A DNA stretch of 64,000 nucleotides from Marinilabiliaceae bacterium JC017. Lineage in GTDB: Bacteria > Bacteroidota > Bacteroidia > Bacteroidales > Marinilabiliaceae. A model generated the notes under the pieces. The model saw only the letters and a program-made list of their open reading frames with translations, made no database searches and was not told where the DNA came from. This document shows, one piece after another, positions 38,267 through 48,438 of the stretch (within the stretch, counting starts at the first letter, position 1; every line of letters starts with the position of its first letter). Both the position numbers and the translations under genes were made by a program. Where the stretch lies: NCBI GenBank assembly GCA_004296775.1, contig RHGE01000001.1, positions 155,734-219,733 on the forward strand, read 5' to 3'.

Positions 38267-40435
38267 ATGTATAAAAAAGCGTTATTCCTTGTAATAGCTA
38301 TTTCTCTTTTTCTGACAAAAGCACGTGCAGATGAAGGGATGTGGATTCCCATGTTACTCAAGAAATATAACATTGAGGAGATGCAGCGACTAGGTTTCAA
38401 ACTGACTGCTGAAGATATCTACAGTGTAAACCGGGCATGCCTGAAGGATGCTGTTGTTATTTTTGGTCGCGGTTGTACCGGCGAACTTATCTCCGACCAG
38501 GGACTTGTTATCACCAACCACCATTGTGGATACGGCCAAATTCAATACCACAGTTCGGTAAAGCACGATTACCTGACCAATGGTTTCTGGGCCATGTCAC
38601 AGGAGGAAGAACTGGTCAACCCGGGCCTAACCGTTACCTTCCTTAAAAGAATGGAAGATGTTACCACCCAGGTTCTGGAAGGAGTAACCGACCAAATGTC
38701 ACTAAAAGAACGCGATTCTGTTATTGTTAAAAACATGACTGCTATCAAAAAAGCAGCTATTAAAGACACCCACTACAAAGCCGTTCTTAAACCCTTCTTT
38801 CACAACAATCAATACTTCCTTTTCGTGAACGAAGTATTTAAAGATGTACGCCTGGTAGGTGCCCCACCTTCAGCAATTGGCAAATTTGGCGGCGACACCG
38901 ATAACTGGATGTGGCCTCGTCATACCGGTGATTTTTCTCTGTTTCGTATTTATGCTGACAAAGAGAACCAACCAGCTGAATACTCAAAAGACAATGTTCC
39001 CTATAAACCAGCCATGCACTTCCCGGTTTCTTTGAAAGGCGTTAAAGAAGGTGACTTTACCATGGTATTTGGTTACCCAGGCAGTACTTATGAATACGTC
39101 CCCTCCTACCACCTGGAGATGCTAACGGAAACCATCAACCCCAAATTGATCGATGTCCGTACCGAGAAATTAAGAATCATGAACCGCTACCAGGAAGCCG
39201 ATGCCAAAGTACGCATTCAATATGCTGCTAAAAATGCACGGGTCTCCAACTCCTGGAAAAGATGGATTGGTGAAAACAAAGGACTGGCAAAACTTAACGC
39301 CATCAATAAGAAGAAAGCCTTCGAACAAAGTTTCCAACAATGGGTTGAAGTCAACAACGATTTGAACAAAAAATACGGTGATCTACTGGCAGACTATAAA
39401 AAGCTCTATCAGGAATATACCACGTATCGCCTGGCAGGTGATTACACCTCTGAATTGATTTACCGTAACGGCATTGAAATAGCAAAACTTGCCGGTTCCT
39501 TTGATGCACTGGCAGAACTATATAAAGCAGAAACGAAGGATGAAAAGGCCATCGCAAAACTTAAAGAGACCTTAAGCAAAGCCGCAAAACTCTACTTCAA
39601 GGATTATCATCTGCCACTGGACAAAGAGATGACTGCCATGTTACTGGATCGGTACCGCCAAAATGTACCGGCAGATTTCCATCCGAACATTTATCAGACA
39701 ATTGATAAGAAATACAAAGGAAACACTGAAAAATACGTTGACGCAGTTTTTAAAAAATCAAACTTCATCAATCAGCAACAATTAGAAGCTTTGATTAATA
39801 ATTTCAACGAAAAACAAATTAAAATCCTTGAGAAAGATCCGGCATTTCTTCTCTTCATGAGTTTTAAAGAGCTGTACAAAACAACCATATACAAACAACT
39901 GAAGTCTTTCAACCAACAGCTGGCCGAATTGAATCGTCTATACATGGCAGCTCAAATGAAATTTGAAAAAGACAAAGTGTTCTATCCCGATGCCAACTTC
40001 ACCTTGCGTGTCTCCTACGGACAAGTGAAAGGCTATAAGGCACGGGATGGCGTTTTCTACGACAACGTCACAACTCTGGAAGGGATTATAGAAAAAGACA
40101 ATCCGGATATTTACGACTACCGTGTACCGGAAAAACTGAAAGAGTTATACAAGAAAAAAGACTTTGGCCGCTACGAAGTAAACGGTAGCGTTCCCGTGTG
40201 TTTTGTGGCCACGAACCACACCACCGGCGGTAACTCAGGCAGCCCGGTACTCAATGCCGAAGGCCACCTCATTGGTGTGAATTTCGACCGTGCCTGGGAA
40301 GGTGTTATGAGCGATTTAATGTATAACCCCGAGCAATGCCGTAACATATCGCTGGACATTCGCTACGTATTATTCCTCATCGACAAATTTGCCGGTGCCG
40401 GTTACCTTTTAGATGAAATGACTGTGGTTGAATAG
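38267..40435 (+). CDS. S46 family dipeptidyl-peptidase, DPP11-like
   Basis: 722 residues with signal peptide (about 1-21, ending TKARA). Chymotrypsin-fold S46 peptidase: ITNHHCGYGQIQYH with catalytic His at 85/86, the Asp candidate D222 in RHTGDFSLFR, and Ser657 in GGNSGSPVLN. The residue 18 after the Ser is R675 (GVNFDRAWEG). From memory, Arg at this position marks Asp/Glu-specific DPP11, while DPP7-like enzymes have Gly, so DPP11 is favoured. A helical cap domain (about 290-560) covers the cleft. It releases dipeptides in the periplasm for uptake. Follows maf by 20 bp; own terminator. Confidence 0.92.
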   Translation: MYKKALFLVIAISLFLTKARADEGMWIPMLLKKYNIEEMQRLGFKLTAEDIYSVNRACLKDAVVIFGRGCTGELISDQGLVITNHHCGYGQIQYHSSVKHDYLTNGFWAMSQEEELVNPGLTVTFLKRMEDVTTQVLEGVTDQMSLKERDSVIVKNMTAIKKAAIKDTHYKAVLKPFFHNNQYFLFVNEVFKDVRLVGAPPSAIGKFGGDTDNWMWPRHTGDFSLFRIYADKENQPAEYSKDNVPYKPAMHFPVSLKGVKEGDFTMVFGYPGSTYEYVPSYHLEMLTETINPKLIDVRTEKLRIMNRYQEADAKVRIQYAAKNARVSNSWKRWIGENKGLAKLNAINKKKAFEQSFQQWVEVNNDLNKKYGDLLADYKKLYQEYTTYRLAGDYTSELIYRNGIEIAKLAGSFDALAELYKAETKDEKAIAKLKETLSKAAKLYFKDYHLPLDKEMTAMLLDRYRQNVPADFHPNIYQTIDKKYKGNTEKYVDAVFKKSNFINQQQLEALINNFNEKQIKILEKDPAFLLFMSFKELYKTTIYKQLKSFNQQLAELNRLYMAAQMKFEKDKVFYPDANFTLRVSYGQVKGYKARDGVFYDNVTTLEGIIEKDNPDIYDYRVPEKLKELYKKKDFGRYEVNGSVPVCFVATNHTTGGNSGSPVLNAEGHLIGVNFDRAWEGVMSDLMYNPEQCRNISLDIRYVLFLIDKFAGAGYLLDEMTVVE

Positions 40436-40458
40436 ATCCGTCAAAACAATAAATCTTA

Positions 40459-40492
40459 AGTGGGGTACTTATCAAGTATCCCATTTTTTTTG
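40459..40492 (+). terminator. Terminator after the S46 peptidase gene
   Basis: GGGGTACTT / AAGTATCCC with a 3-nt loop and eight T. Confidence 0.8.
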
Positions 40493-40871
40493 TGCTTTCC
40501 CCTAACCTATTCTACTCAAATAGCCAAAATACAAAAACGTAAAATCCAACAATATCTTCCCCCATTTTACAATCATAACAAAAAACAATCGTCTACATTA
40601 AATATCACACAAAGTAATAGGCATAAATACCTGAATCATTGCAAAATTATTAAGGTATTTTCACCAATTGTATGAAAAGATGGAAATTGGCTCGTTTTTT
40701 TTGCATTTTTAATCAGAAAAGACAAGTATCATGAAAATACATTAGTGTTTTTTCTATATTTGTAACGATTTATAAGTATTGAGTTATCAATTCTCATAAA
40801 TCGAAATCAGCCAATATCACCTTATTATTACAGTAATAATAAGTTTTAACCACAATACATAAATAGAAGTC
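40493..40871 (+). promoter_or_regulatory. Upstream region of the giant gene with a TAnnTTTG box
   Basis: TATATTTG at 40755-40762 fits a Bacteroidota -7 box, giving a ~100-nt leader; no clear -33 TTTG is seen. The rest is AT-rich with no other gene. Confidence 0.35.
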
Positions 40872-43800
40872 ATGCAATTAGAGGGAATCCCAAAAGCTTT
40901 TCTCAGGAAGGAAGCACGCGAGTTTATTGACTTATATGCCTCGCTAGGAGAACGCGCAGAGGTTCTTCTTCCTAACTTTATTTTCGACAACCTGAAGTCG
41001 TTTGTCCGGCTATGCCTGGAAGAACCCAACGATCCGGCCCGGCAACAGGCCGACATTCAAAAGTACCTGCTTAAATTCAGGGAAGAAATACCAGGATATG
41101 TGGATGTATCCTTGATGCTTTATCCACATGACGTCTCAAAAGCATTTGTCTATAATTCATTAAAACGGGATTTCAACCGGAAGCTAACCGGTTTTATCGA
41201 CGATGAGCTGGTCGATAATAAACAAAAAGAGTGGCTGACTAATATTGTTAATGCCCATGACTTTTCTGTGGGAACACCACCGGTTACGGATGAAACCATT
41301 GACTTTTTATCCAAAGTGGTAATTGGTGATTCATTACAGGATTTAAGACGTTTCCGGGATGTAATTGGTGTGATCGGAGATATTGATGAAGCTCATTGGA
41401 ACTACCTGATGGATACTTTGGAGCAAATGATTAACCAGAGTACCCATTACACCACCAAAGCAGAAAAAGACAACTTCCTGCACCGCACCGAATGGGCCGT
41501 TAACTTCAAAGGATTAAACGGACTGATCCGCACCGTGGTATCAGGCAACTCTGATATCGCCGTAGATCTGTTAAAAGGAGAAGTGTTTGGCCGTAATTGC
41601 GTGCGCGTGGTGGAAGACATCAAAGGCGAAGAGCTTTACCAGATGATGTATGAGGACACATCAAGTGTGTTTGTGGTCAAGGTAAAGCACATGCGCAAAA
41701 ACATGTTTGCCGGTTCAAAATGGTTCCCCATGTTATCCCGTTTGGTAATCGTGGACGACTCTCCTGAATCACAAGCATCAAACACATGCCTCGTATTCAG
41801 TTTACACAATGGCATCATCAACACCTTAAATAAAGTACACACCAAGAAACTGGGATCACCCGCCAATACCCAGTTGAACCTGCGTCTGATTCTGGAGAAT
41901 GTTAATGAAAAATACCTCCAGGAGTTCAAGGACCTGCTTGAGAAAAAAATTGGTGAATACAACGAAGAACTGAAAGAATTAAAACGCGAACAGCTTGGCG
42001 AGACGGACAACATCGAAAAGAACATCAACCTGTTTAAATTCGATGGTTTTACCCGTCAGATATTAAAGGATCGTTATTCCTTACAGAAACTGCGTGATTT
42101 TATTCAATTCATACAAAACACAGCGGACGAGAAAAAACGTAAAGACCAAAATAAAGAGCTGATCAACGAATTTGAGCAAAAGACAAAGAAGTACTTTTAC
42201 TCCGGCAACCCCAATCTTCAAATTGCTACTATTCTTGAAGGGGGAGGCCGTAACCAGATCAGAACCTATGGGGAATATTTGTTGCAACGCCAACTAAAAC
42301 CTCTTAGTGAGAACATTCAGAAGCACTGCAAAACCATTATTAATTTCATCCCTGATAATTACAAACGCACCCTTCATAACCATTTCCACAAGAATTTTGG
42401 GGTGAACCTCTTTTTGGAGAAATACCAGAAGTTCATTACGAAAGTGGATAATGAAGCGGACAACAAGGGCCGGTTCCGAAATGTATTAATTGACCTGGGC
42501 GTTTATAAAGACTACGAAAACCTCAGTGCGGAAGAACAAGAGATCATTAAAGGCTTCATCAGCGACCTGGGTAACCAGGAAAAAACATCCATCGCCGATG
42601 ATGTACAGATGATCATCCGTGACTTGCTTTTTTTCCGCGATCGCAGTCCGAAACCATACATTATCTACAACAAGGTATTGTCGTGGGAATATACCGACCT
42701 GTTCTCCGATGAGTATTTCTACATCAATCCGTTCGACATTGAGATTGAAAACCTCGATGACCAGCGCATTGATTACGAACGGATACTAACCAAACTGTCG
42801 CGCATCAAAAACACCTTACAACTGTTTGATGGCTCAGGCAATTTATGGGATCGCTTTTGTGAGAATACAACCATTATCATCAACGATCCTTCGAACCCAA
42901 CCGGCTACTCTGACTTTAACAAAGAGAGCCTGATTGAATTCCTGAAATTCATCAACAACAGCAAGATCACCTTATTGCTGGACGAAGCCTATAACGACAG
43001 TGTCAAGACAGAGGAAAGCGAAATGCCCAAATGGCGTTCCATCTCCCGCTATGTCCTGAACAATGAAAATGTGTACGCGAAGATTCGTGTGGTATCTTCT
43101 TTGTCAACCACTAAAAACCTGGCCGGTTCAGGCGACCGCTTAGGTGCTTTGGTAGCCACTCCCGGCATGAAGGATGTGATTGATTTTGCACGCAAGCGCA
43201 ATACATCAGTGAAAGGTAACAGCAGTTCACTCTATTTCCTCAACAGTGTTTTAGGAATTGCCATTCAGGCCAAGAAGCTAAAAGACACCATGGAATCGGA
43301 GCTGCCCAAAAATGCGTCGCGCAGCAAGATTAAATCCCTGATTGAGCAATTTATTGAAACACGCATAAAAGAATCGGCCCAGCGCAAAACAGGCACCCTT
43401 CAGCCCATTGCTGAATTCGAAGGCAGCCCACTGCACCTGTATTTGCTGGATGAATTGCTGGCCCTGTCCAAACTGGATATCCTGAACCTTCCTGACGATT
43501 TTAAATACAAGAGTGTTCCATTCTTTATTTACTATAACAAGGAGCTGGTGAAAGGCCTGAACCGTTTCCGTGTTAATAAGAACTTCAGGAGAGAAGCCAA
43601 CCTACGACTGAAGATGGCTAAAAAAGTAGCCGCCAACGTCATTAAAGAGCTGGAGCTGGAAAATGTATCCATCATTGATTCCGACGGATCATACCTGTTC
43701 AACCTGCACTTCACCAATTTTGGCACCTACAACGACCTGGAAGAGTTCTCGAAAAAGGTAGCCGCTGAAAAAGGGATTGCCGCCCTGCCATACCGCACCG

Positions 43801-46800
43801 GCGTGATTCGTTTCTCATTGGGAGGCTTCCTGGATGGCAGCAAAAACAGCTATGACACCTTCGAAAAAGAGATTCACACTGCGCTCTCCATCTACCTTTC
43901 CTACTGGAAACAATTCAAGCAATTGCGCCAGGAAGCAGATAAGGAGATCGAAAGTAAGGATATCCTGGATCAACTGTTCAACGGGGCCAGCCAAGAGGAT
44001 TATCTGCAAACTATTCTCACCGACTATTGCGAGATAAAAGACCTGAAGAAGAAGGTGAACAAATCGCTTAAGATAAACGAAAACCGTTCCCTTTATCATG
44101 CTTCACCGCAAGTGAGTGGCGTTTCGGTAACATCTATTGGCGACTCCGTCAACTCGGTGATTGAATTCTCAGGAAAAGTAGGCGACTGCCGCAACGTGGA
44201 GGATTTTATCCGAAGCACGGCGTTCACAAAGATCTACGAGAATCTGCTGCCTCAGATATATAAGAAGATTCCACAAATAAAGCATCTGAACTTCAACATT
44301 GTCGCCTCACGCTACAGCAAGGCCACAATCCTGAAATTCATCAATAATAAGAAAACCTTCCATCCAAACCACTATGTGCTGGATGATCCAGAAGAGAAGA
44401 ACATCATGCGTGAGATCCTCATTGAGATGGAACGCCTGTTATTCTCCGACGCCAAAATGAAGATTCTGACCCTTAAAGCCAGTGGCGACCACTACATGGA
44501 TGTGGCCCGCCTGGAAGGGGTAAACACCGTACTGAAGAAACATATCCAGGAGATATTGTTGCACTTCAACCTGCCGTTTGAGCAGCCCACCATCGAACCT
44601 AGTCGCAAGGAGATCATCACCACGGCATGCGAATTGTTCGAGGAAGTGACCGGCTTAAAAACAGCAGACCTTGAACTGGAAAAATACCTGTCGCAATTCT
44701 TCGAAGAATTGAGGACAGATGCCCGGTTCCAGGCCATCGACATCTCATCTCGTAGCCTGGGCTTCATGACCAACACCGTAAAGAACAGGGTGCTTCACAG
44801 CGAGCTCAGCGTACCTGAAAAAGTACTATACCTTTACCTGTTGCAGAATGATAATTCATTCTTCCGCTATGCTATTGAAAAGCTATCCTTCCTGCAACAA
44901 AAGATTGATGCTACCAGCGATGATGAGTTGAAGATTATCACCGAGAACCTGCTGACAGAAATCCTGCCACAGGAGATCGAAGACATCATGAGCTACATCA
45001 TCCGCAAGAAAGACATAAAAGTATCGGAAGAGAACCTCAATGTGGTAACCCAGAAGGTGGTGAATTTCATTATTCACATTCAAAACCTGACCAAGGGAAC
45101 CGATTATTATCAGAAATATGCCCACACCCTGATCCGGGTGCTGGAGATGCATTTCCGTCGTCAGAATTCCAGTGTGAACCAGATGTTCCAGCATGGTATT
45201 ACCCTCTATCGTCACTTCGAAATGGAGGATACGACCCTGGATACCTTCGAAAACGGTTCCCTGAAATGGATCAATGAACTGATGACCAAATGTGGAGTAG
45301 TATCGGTGGAACAACCCATTCAATTACACACCCGCATTGTTACCGATGCCAAAAAGCGGGAATATCCGTTCCATAAGGTAGACCGCTCGGAAGACGAAGA
45401 ACCCATGTACCTGCTGGACATGAACCAGGGTAATTCAAAACATGATTACATCAAAACCCTGAACACCAAGCCCAGCTCCAAATTCTTCGAACGCCGCCTG
45501 GCCCGCTTTGTGGCCAACATGGACCCGGACGATTACCGTTGTAAAATCATGCAACACGGTGTGGTAAAAGAGATGATTGTCTTCCAGAAAGGCTATATCA
45601 AATACATGACCGATAACTTCCGGTTGATGCAATATAAAGATGTATCGCTGGAAGAAGCCCGGAACTTTAAACCCGACGTATTACTGTTCCTGGGAGCGCC
45701 TGAGAAGGTGATCTCCTTCCCCCAAGTAGGTTACTTCGATATCAAAGGGCCCAATGGCAATATCAAAACCATTGTGACACCGTTGAAAAAGGAAGCCGAC
45801 TACTTTGGTGACGTGAAAAAGCCACGCCTGACCATGGTCAATGAAAAGGTAAAAGAGATGGGTGGTGTTCCTAAACACGGTTCGCTCTTTGCCGTTGAGC
45901 TGGAAGACGGCAGCATCTTCGTGGTTGAAATTGATGGCGACAGCGGCGTGGGTAAATCAGAGATGATTGCCGCCCTGATCCTAAAATGGCTGCGTCAAAA
46001 CCTGCCGGGTGTACGCTCCATCAAGATGATTGCCGGCGACATGTTCCATGTGTTCCGCGACAAGCAGGGTAACATCTACGGATTCGGTACCGAGGAAGGT
46101 GACTTCTCCCGGGTAACGGACTTCGACCCCGACTACATCAAATATTACAAATACCTGTTTGAGAGCAGTGCCGACAGTAATGTCACTGACCTGAACTCAC
46201 GAAGCACCATCAGTGGTTTGTGTGAGGTTCAGATGCCATATAAGATTGATATCATCTTAACCGCACATAACTACAGTAAAGAAGAAGCCGGCATTACCCG
46301 CGTGGATAACCCGGAAAACTTCATGCTTTACATCGACTCTCACGGGGAACGGAAAGAGAAAGCCACCAGCCAGGATGGCCCCCACTTCCAGCGAACCCTG
46401 CGTCGCTACACGGCCGACAAAAACATTGTGGACGTGCTGGCACAGCATGGCAATTACCTGGATGATATTCTCGACTGGGAGTATGTGCCATCGGAAAAGA
46501 AATACTACCTGGCCTCATCGTATAAGATGATGGACAAGATCGACATCGAAAAGGTAGTGAACCAGATATTCGTTGGAAAATCATTCACCGACAACGCGCA
46601 ACAGGTAACCATTAACAAGGTGAACTTCGACCTGGTGAAAAACCGGTTCATTGCCTCGGTAACCGCTGGCGAAGACGAAGAAGCTGAAGAACGCGACGTG
46701 ATTATCAGCCGAAATGTATTCAGCCAAATGTTCGATGCTCTGGCCAGTACGCCAGCCGGACAGCCATTTATTGCCCAGGAAGGACAAGTGGAATCACGCT

Positions 46801-47606
46801 ACTACCTGCTGGATGTACTGAGCGGTGGCAAAGACGGCAAAGGAGAAGGACGCAAGGTACAGTGCGGCATTGTATCCACGGAGATTGGTAAGAAAGGGAA
46901 AGAGATCACCGGCCCGCAAAAAGCCGCTGTGGCCCTTACCAACCTGATTCAGGACATGCGTGCCAGCAATGCCGACCTGAACGACAAGAAGAACCAGGTG
47001 CGTCAGCTGATTCGCAAGAACTATCCGCACATCTTCACCAACGGGCAAACCAGCAACGAAATATGGCGTTACAACTTCTACCTGTACCAACTGGATAAGA
47101 TGATGAAAGCCCAATTCGTCCGCATGGATGATCCGGCACAAGAGGTGGACCTGAATGGGGTTAACTTGTTTACGCCTAAGGATATCAATGAACCATTCAG
47201 CCCGCTGCTGGTAACACCTAACCTGAACGTGGAGTTGAGCAGTTTTGGTGAGACCTGTAACGAGCTGATGAGCTTGCCTAATTATCCTGAATTTGCAGAA
47301 GAATTCATGGACGGGGCCGATGCCTTGTATGAAGCCCACGGCTATTCACAGGAAACCATGATCAACAACATGATTACACAGTTGCTGTTGATGGGTGAAT
47401 ACATTGAGTTTGAAGACCTGCTGAAAGGGCGCATCACGGAAAAAGTGAACCGCGAAACCATTGCGGCTGCCAAATATGCCGTATTGAAGGAGCTGGAACG
47501 CCGCCAAGCGGTAAAAACCAAGCCGGCACCGGAGAAAAAGCCTAAAGCAGAAAAGCCATCAGGCAAGTCATCCAAGGGCGCAGCACCTAAAAAGGATAAA
47601 GAGTAA
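40872..47606 (+). CDS. Giant aminotransferase / HprK-PEPCK-like P-loop fusion protein
   Basis: 2244 residues in one uninterrupted frame. About 1-500: no recognised domain. About 500-1050: PLP aminotransferase fold I, with NDPSNPTGY (N675), LLLDEAYND (D704, Y707), the Schiff-base Lys748 in SSLSTTKNLAGSGDRLG and GVIRFSLGGF with a carboxylate-binding Arg. About 1060-1630: mostly helical, no recognised domain. About 1640-2190: P-loop domain with VEIDGDSGVGKSE (K1695), wording close to the HprK kinase Walker A and reminiscent of ATP-PEPCK, then IAGDMFHVF (D1723) as a possible metal site. A Lys/Pro/Ala-rich tail closes the protein. No signal peptide, so it is cytoplasmic. Function unknown; coupled aminotransfer and phosphotransfer is inference. 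Own terminator; alone in its transcript. Confidence 0.9.
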   Translation: MQLEGIPKAFLRKEAREFIDLYASLGERAEVLLPNFIFDNLKSFVRLCLEEPNDPARQQADIQKYLLKFREEIPGYVDVSLMLYPHDVSKAFVYNSLKRDFNRKLTGFIDDELVDNKQKEWLTNIVNAHDFSVGTPPVTDETIDFLSKVVIGDSLQDLRRFRDVIGVIGDIDEAHWNYLMDTLEQMINQSTHYTTKAEKDNFLHRTEWAVNFKGLNGLIRTVVSGNSDIAVDLLKGEVFGRNCVRVVEDIKGEELYQMMYEDTSSVFVVKVKHMRKNMFAGSKWFPMLSRLVIVDDSPESQASNTCLVFSLHNGIINTLNKVHTKKLGSPANTQLNLRLILENVNEKYLQEFKDLLEKKIGEYNEELKELKREQLGETDNIEKNINLFKFDGFTRQILKDRYSLQKLRDFIQFIQNTADEKKRKDQNKELINEFEQKTKKYFYSGNPNLQIATILEGGGRNQIRTYGEYLLQRQLKPLSENIQKHCKTIINFIPDNYKRTLHNHFHKNFGVNLFLEKYQKFITKVDNEADNKGRFRNVLIDLGVYKDYENLSAEEQEIIKGFISDLGNQEKTSIADDVQMIIRDLLFFRDRSPKPYIIYNKVLSWEYTDLFSDEYFYINPFDIEIENLDDQRIDYERILTKLSRIKNTLQLFDGSGNLWDRFCENTTIIINDPSNPTGYSDFNKESLIEFLKFINNSKITLLLDEAYNDSVKTEESEMPKWRSISRYVLNNENVYAKIRVVSSLSTTKNLAGSGDRLGALVATPGMKDVIDFARKRNTSVKGNSSSLYFLNSVLGIAIQAKKLKDTMESELPKNASRSKIKSLIEQFIETRIKESAQRKTGTLQPIAEFEGSPLHLYLLDELLALSKLDILNLPDDFKYKSVPFFIYYNKELVKGLNRFRVNKNFRREANLRLKMAKKVAANVIKELELENVSIIDSDGSYLFNLHFTNFGTYNDLEEFSKKVAAEKGIAALPYRTGVIRFSLGGFLDGSKNSYDTFEKEIHTALSIYLSYWKQFKQLRQEADKEIESKDILDQLFNGASQEDYLQTILTDYCEIKDLKKKVNKSLKINENRSLYHASPQVSGVSVTSIGDSVNSVIEFSGKVGDCRNVEDFIRSTAFTKIYENLLPQIYKKIPQIKHLNFNIVASRYSKATILKFINNKKTFHPNHYVLDDPEEKNIMREILIEMERLLFSDAKMKILTLKASGDHYMDVARLEGVNTVLKKHIQEILLHFNLPFEQPTIEPSRKEIITTACELFEEVTGLKTADLELEKYLSQFFEELRTDARFQAIDISSRSLGFMTNTVKNRVLHSELSVPEKVLYLYLLQNDNSFFRYAIEKLSFLQQKIDATSDDELKIITENLLTEILPQEIEDIMSYIIRKKDIKVSEENLNVVTQKVVNFIIHIQNLTKGTDYYQKYAHTLIRVLEMHFRRQNSSVNQMFQHGITLYRHFEMEDTTLDTFENGSLKWINELMTKCGVVSVEQPIQLHTRIVTDAKKREYPFHKVDRSEDEEPMYLLDMNQGNSKHDYIKTLNTKPSSKFFERRLARFVANMDPDDYRCKIMQHGVVKEMIVFQKGYIKYMTDNFRLMQYKDVSLEEARNFKPDVLLFLGAPEKVISFPQVGYFDIKGPNGNIKTIVTPLKKEADYFGDVKKPRLTMVNEKVKEMGGVPKHGSLFAVELEDGSIFVVEIDGDSGVGKSEMIAALILKWLRQNLPGVRSIKMIAGDMFHVFRDKQGNIYGFGTEEGDFSRVTDFDPDYIKYYKYLFESSADSNVTDLNSRSTISGLCEVQMPYKIDIILTAHNYSKEEAGITRVDNPENFMLYIDSHGERKEKATSQDGPHFQRTLRRYTADKNIVDVLAQHGNYLDDILDWEYVPSEKKYYLASSYKMMDKIDIEKVVNQIFVGKSFTDNAQQVTINKVNFDLVKNRFIASVTAGEDEEAEERDVIISRNVFSQMFDALASTPAGQPFIAQEGQVESRYYLLDVLSGGKDGKGEGRKVQCGIVSTEIGKKGKEITGPQKAAVALTNLIQDMRASNADLNDKKNQVRQLIRKNYPHIFTNGQTSNEIWRYNFYLYQLDKMMKAQFVRMDDPAQEVDLNGVNLFTPKDINEPFSPLLVTPNLNVELSSFGETCNELMSLPNYPEFAEEFMDGADALYEAHGYSQETMINNMITQLLLMGEYIEFEDLLKGRITEKVNRETIAAAKYAVLKELERRQAVKTKPAPEKKPKAEKPSGKSSKGAAPKKDKE

Positions 47607-47692
47607 TTCATGAGATTAATAACAGACCTTCAGGAGCCAGATTAGAACAGCCTAAGGTCTGTTATTTGAAATCTTAAGATCGATTTATAAAG

Positions 47693-47728
47693 AAGCACCT
47701 CGCCAGGATTGGCGAGGTGCTTTTTTAT
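47693..47728 (+). terminator. Terminator of the giant gene
   Basis: AAGCACCTCGCC / GGCGAGGTGCTT with a 6-nt loop and a T-run, about 85 bp past the stop. Between stop and hairpin, 47622-47685 holds an inverted partial copy of the AT-rich repeat. Confidence 0.9.
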
Positions 47729-47838
47729 TTACTCAATATTATAATACCATGATGTTGGGAAGCGCCTTTGCTGGCGTGAATTTGCAATTCATGCCCATCA
47801 TTACATCATAAAACACCGATTGCAAATCGGCGTTACGG

Positions 47839-48438
47839 GGGGACAACGTCCCAATAAAAAATGTGTGTGTTGACAGGATTAACAAGATTTACATGATAAA
47901 GAACGATACACTCCTGACAATTCTCTCTGCATCTCTTGGCACAGAAAAAGTGATAAAATAGATTCCTTCAGATTGATGTAGCTTATACTTTCTATTCACA
48001 TTGGTGATATAACACCGATTGCAAATCGGCGCTAGCGGGGGTGCCCCATCATTACATCACAAAACACCGATTGCAAATCGGCGCTAGCGAGGGGCGACGA
48101 AGATGAATGCGGGAATTCCGGCATGTGGGTCAGCAAAAATTCATCGAGGAGGTGGGAAGAAGCGTTTATTTGACTAGCGTTTTTTGCTTCGTTTTTGGGG
48201 CGATGCCAAAAATGAAGTAGGGTTTGGGACAACGTCCCAATAAAAAAAAAAAATGTGTGTGTGTGTTGACAGGATTAACAAGATTTACATGATAAAGAAC
48301 GATACACTCCTGACAATTCTCTCTGCATATCTTGGCACAGAAAAAGTGATAAAATAGATTCCTTCAGATTGATGTAGCTTATACTTTCTATTCACATTGG
48401 TGATATAACACCGATTGCAAATCGGCGCTAGCGGGGGG
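47839..48438 (+). repeat. Direct repeat pair R1/R2 (about 200 bp each)
   Basis: 47839-48040 and 48225-48438 are nearly identical: GGGACAACGTCCCAATAAAA, a GT-rich run, TTGACAGGATTAACAAG, TCTCTCTGCAT..., ending with the REP-like palindrome. Repeat B (48093-48246) lies between and overlaps the second copy's start. Confidence 0.85.
48093..48246 (+). repeat. Interspersed repeat B, copy 2
   Basis: Same unit as 6284-6457, from GCGACGAAGATGAATGCGGG to GGGACAACGTCCC. The minus-strand frame (MSQTLLHF...) is left out as non-coding because copy 3 at 53 kb breaks it. Confidence 0.8.

Larger units (their letters stand above)
47815..48438. repeat. Palindromic REP-like elements (four copies)
   Basis: ACCGATTGCAAATCGGCG followed by CTAGCGGGG (or TTACGGGG) at 47815-47840, 48014-48040, 48066-48092 and 48409-48438. 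The core CCGATT-GCA-AATCGG forms a small hairpin. Diverged forms near 6055, 47775, 48525 and 48805. Confidence 0.75.

Noticed and set aside
46794..47339. 181-codon minus-strand frame and others inside the giant gene
   Set aside because: Antisense shadows of the continuous 2244-codon frame, which carries recognisable motifs.
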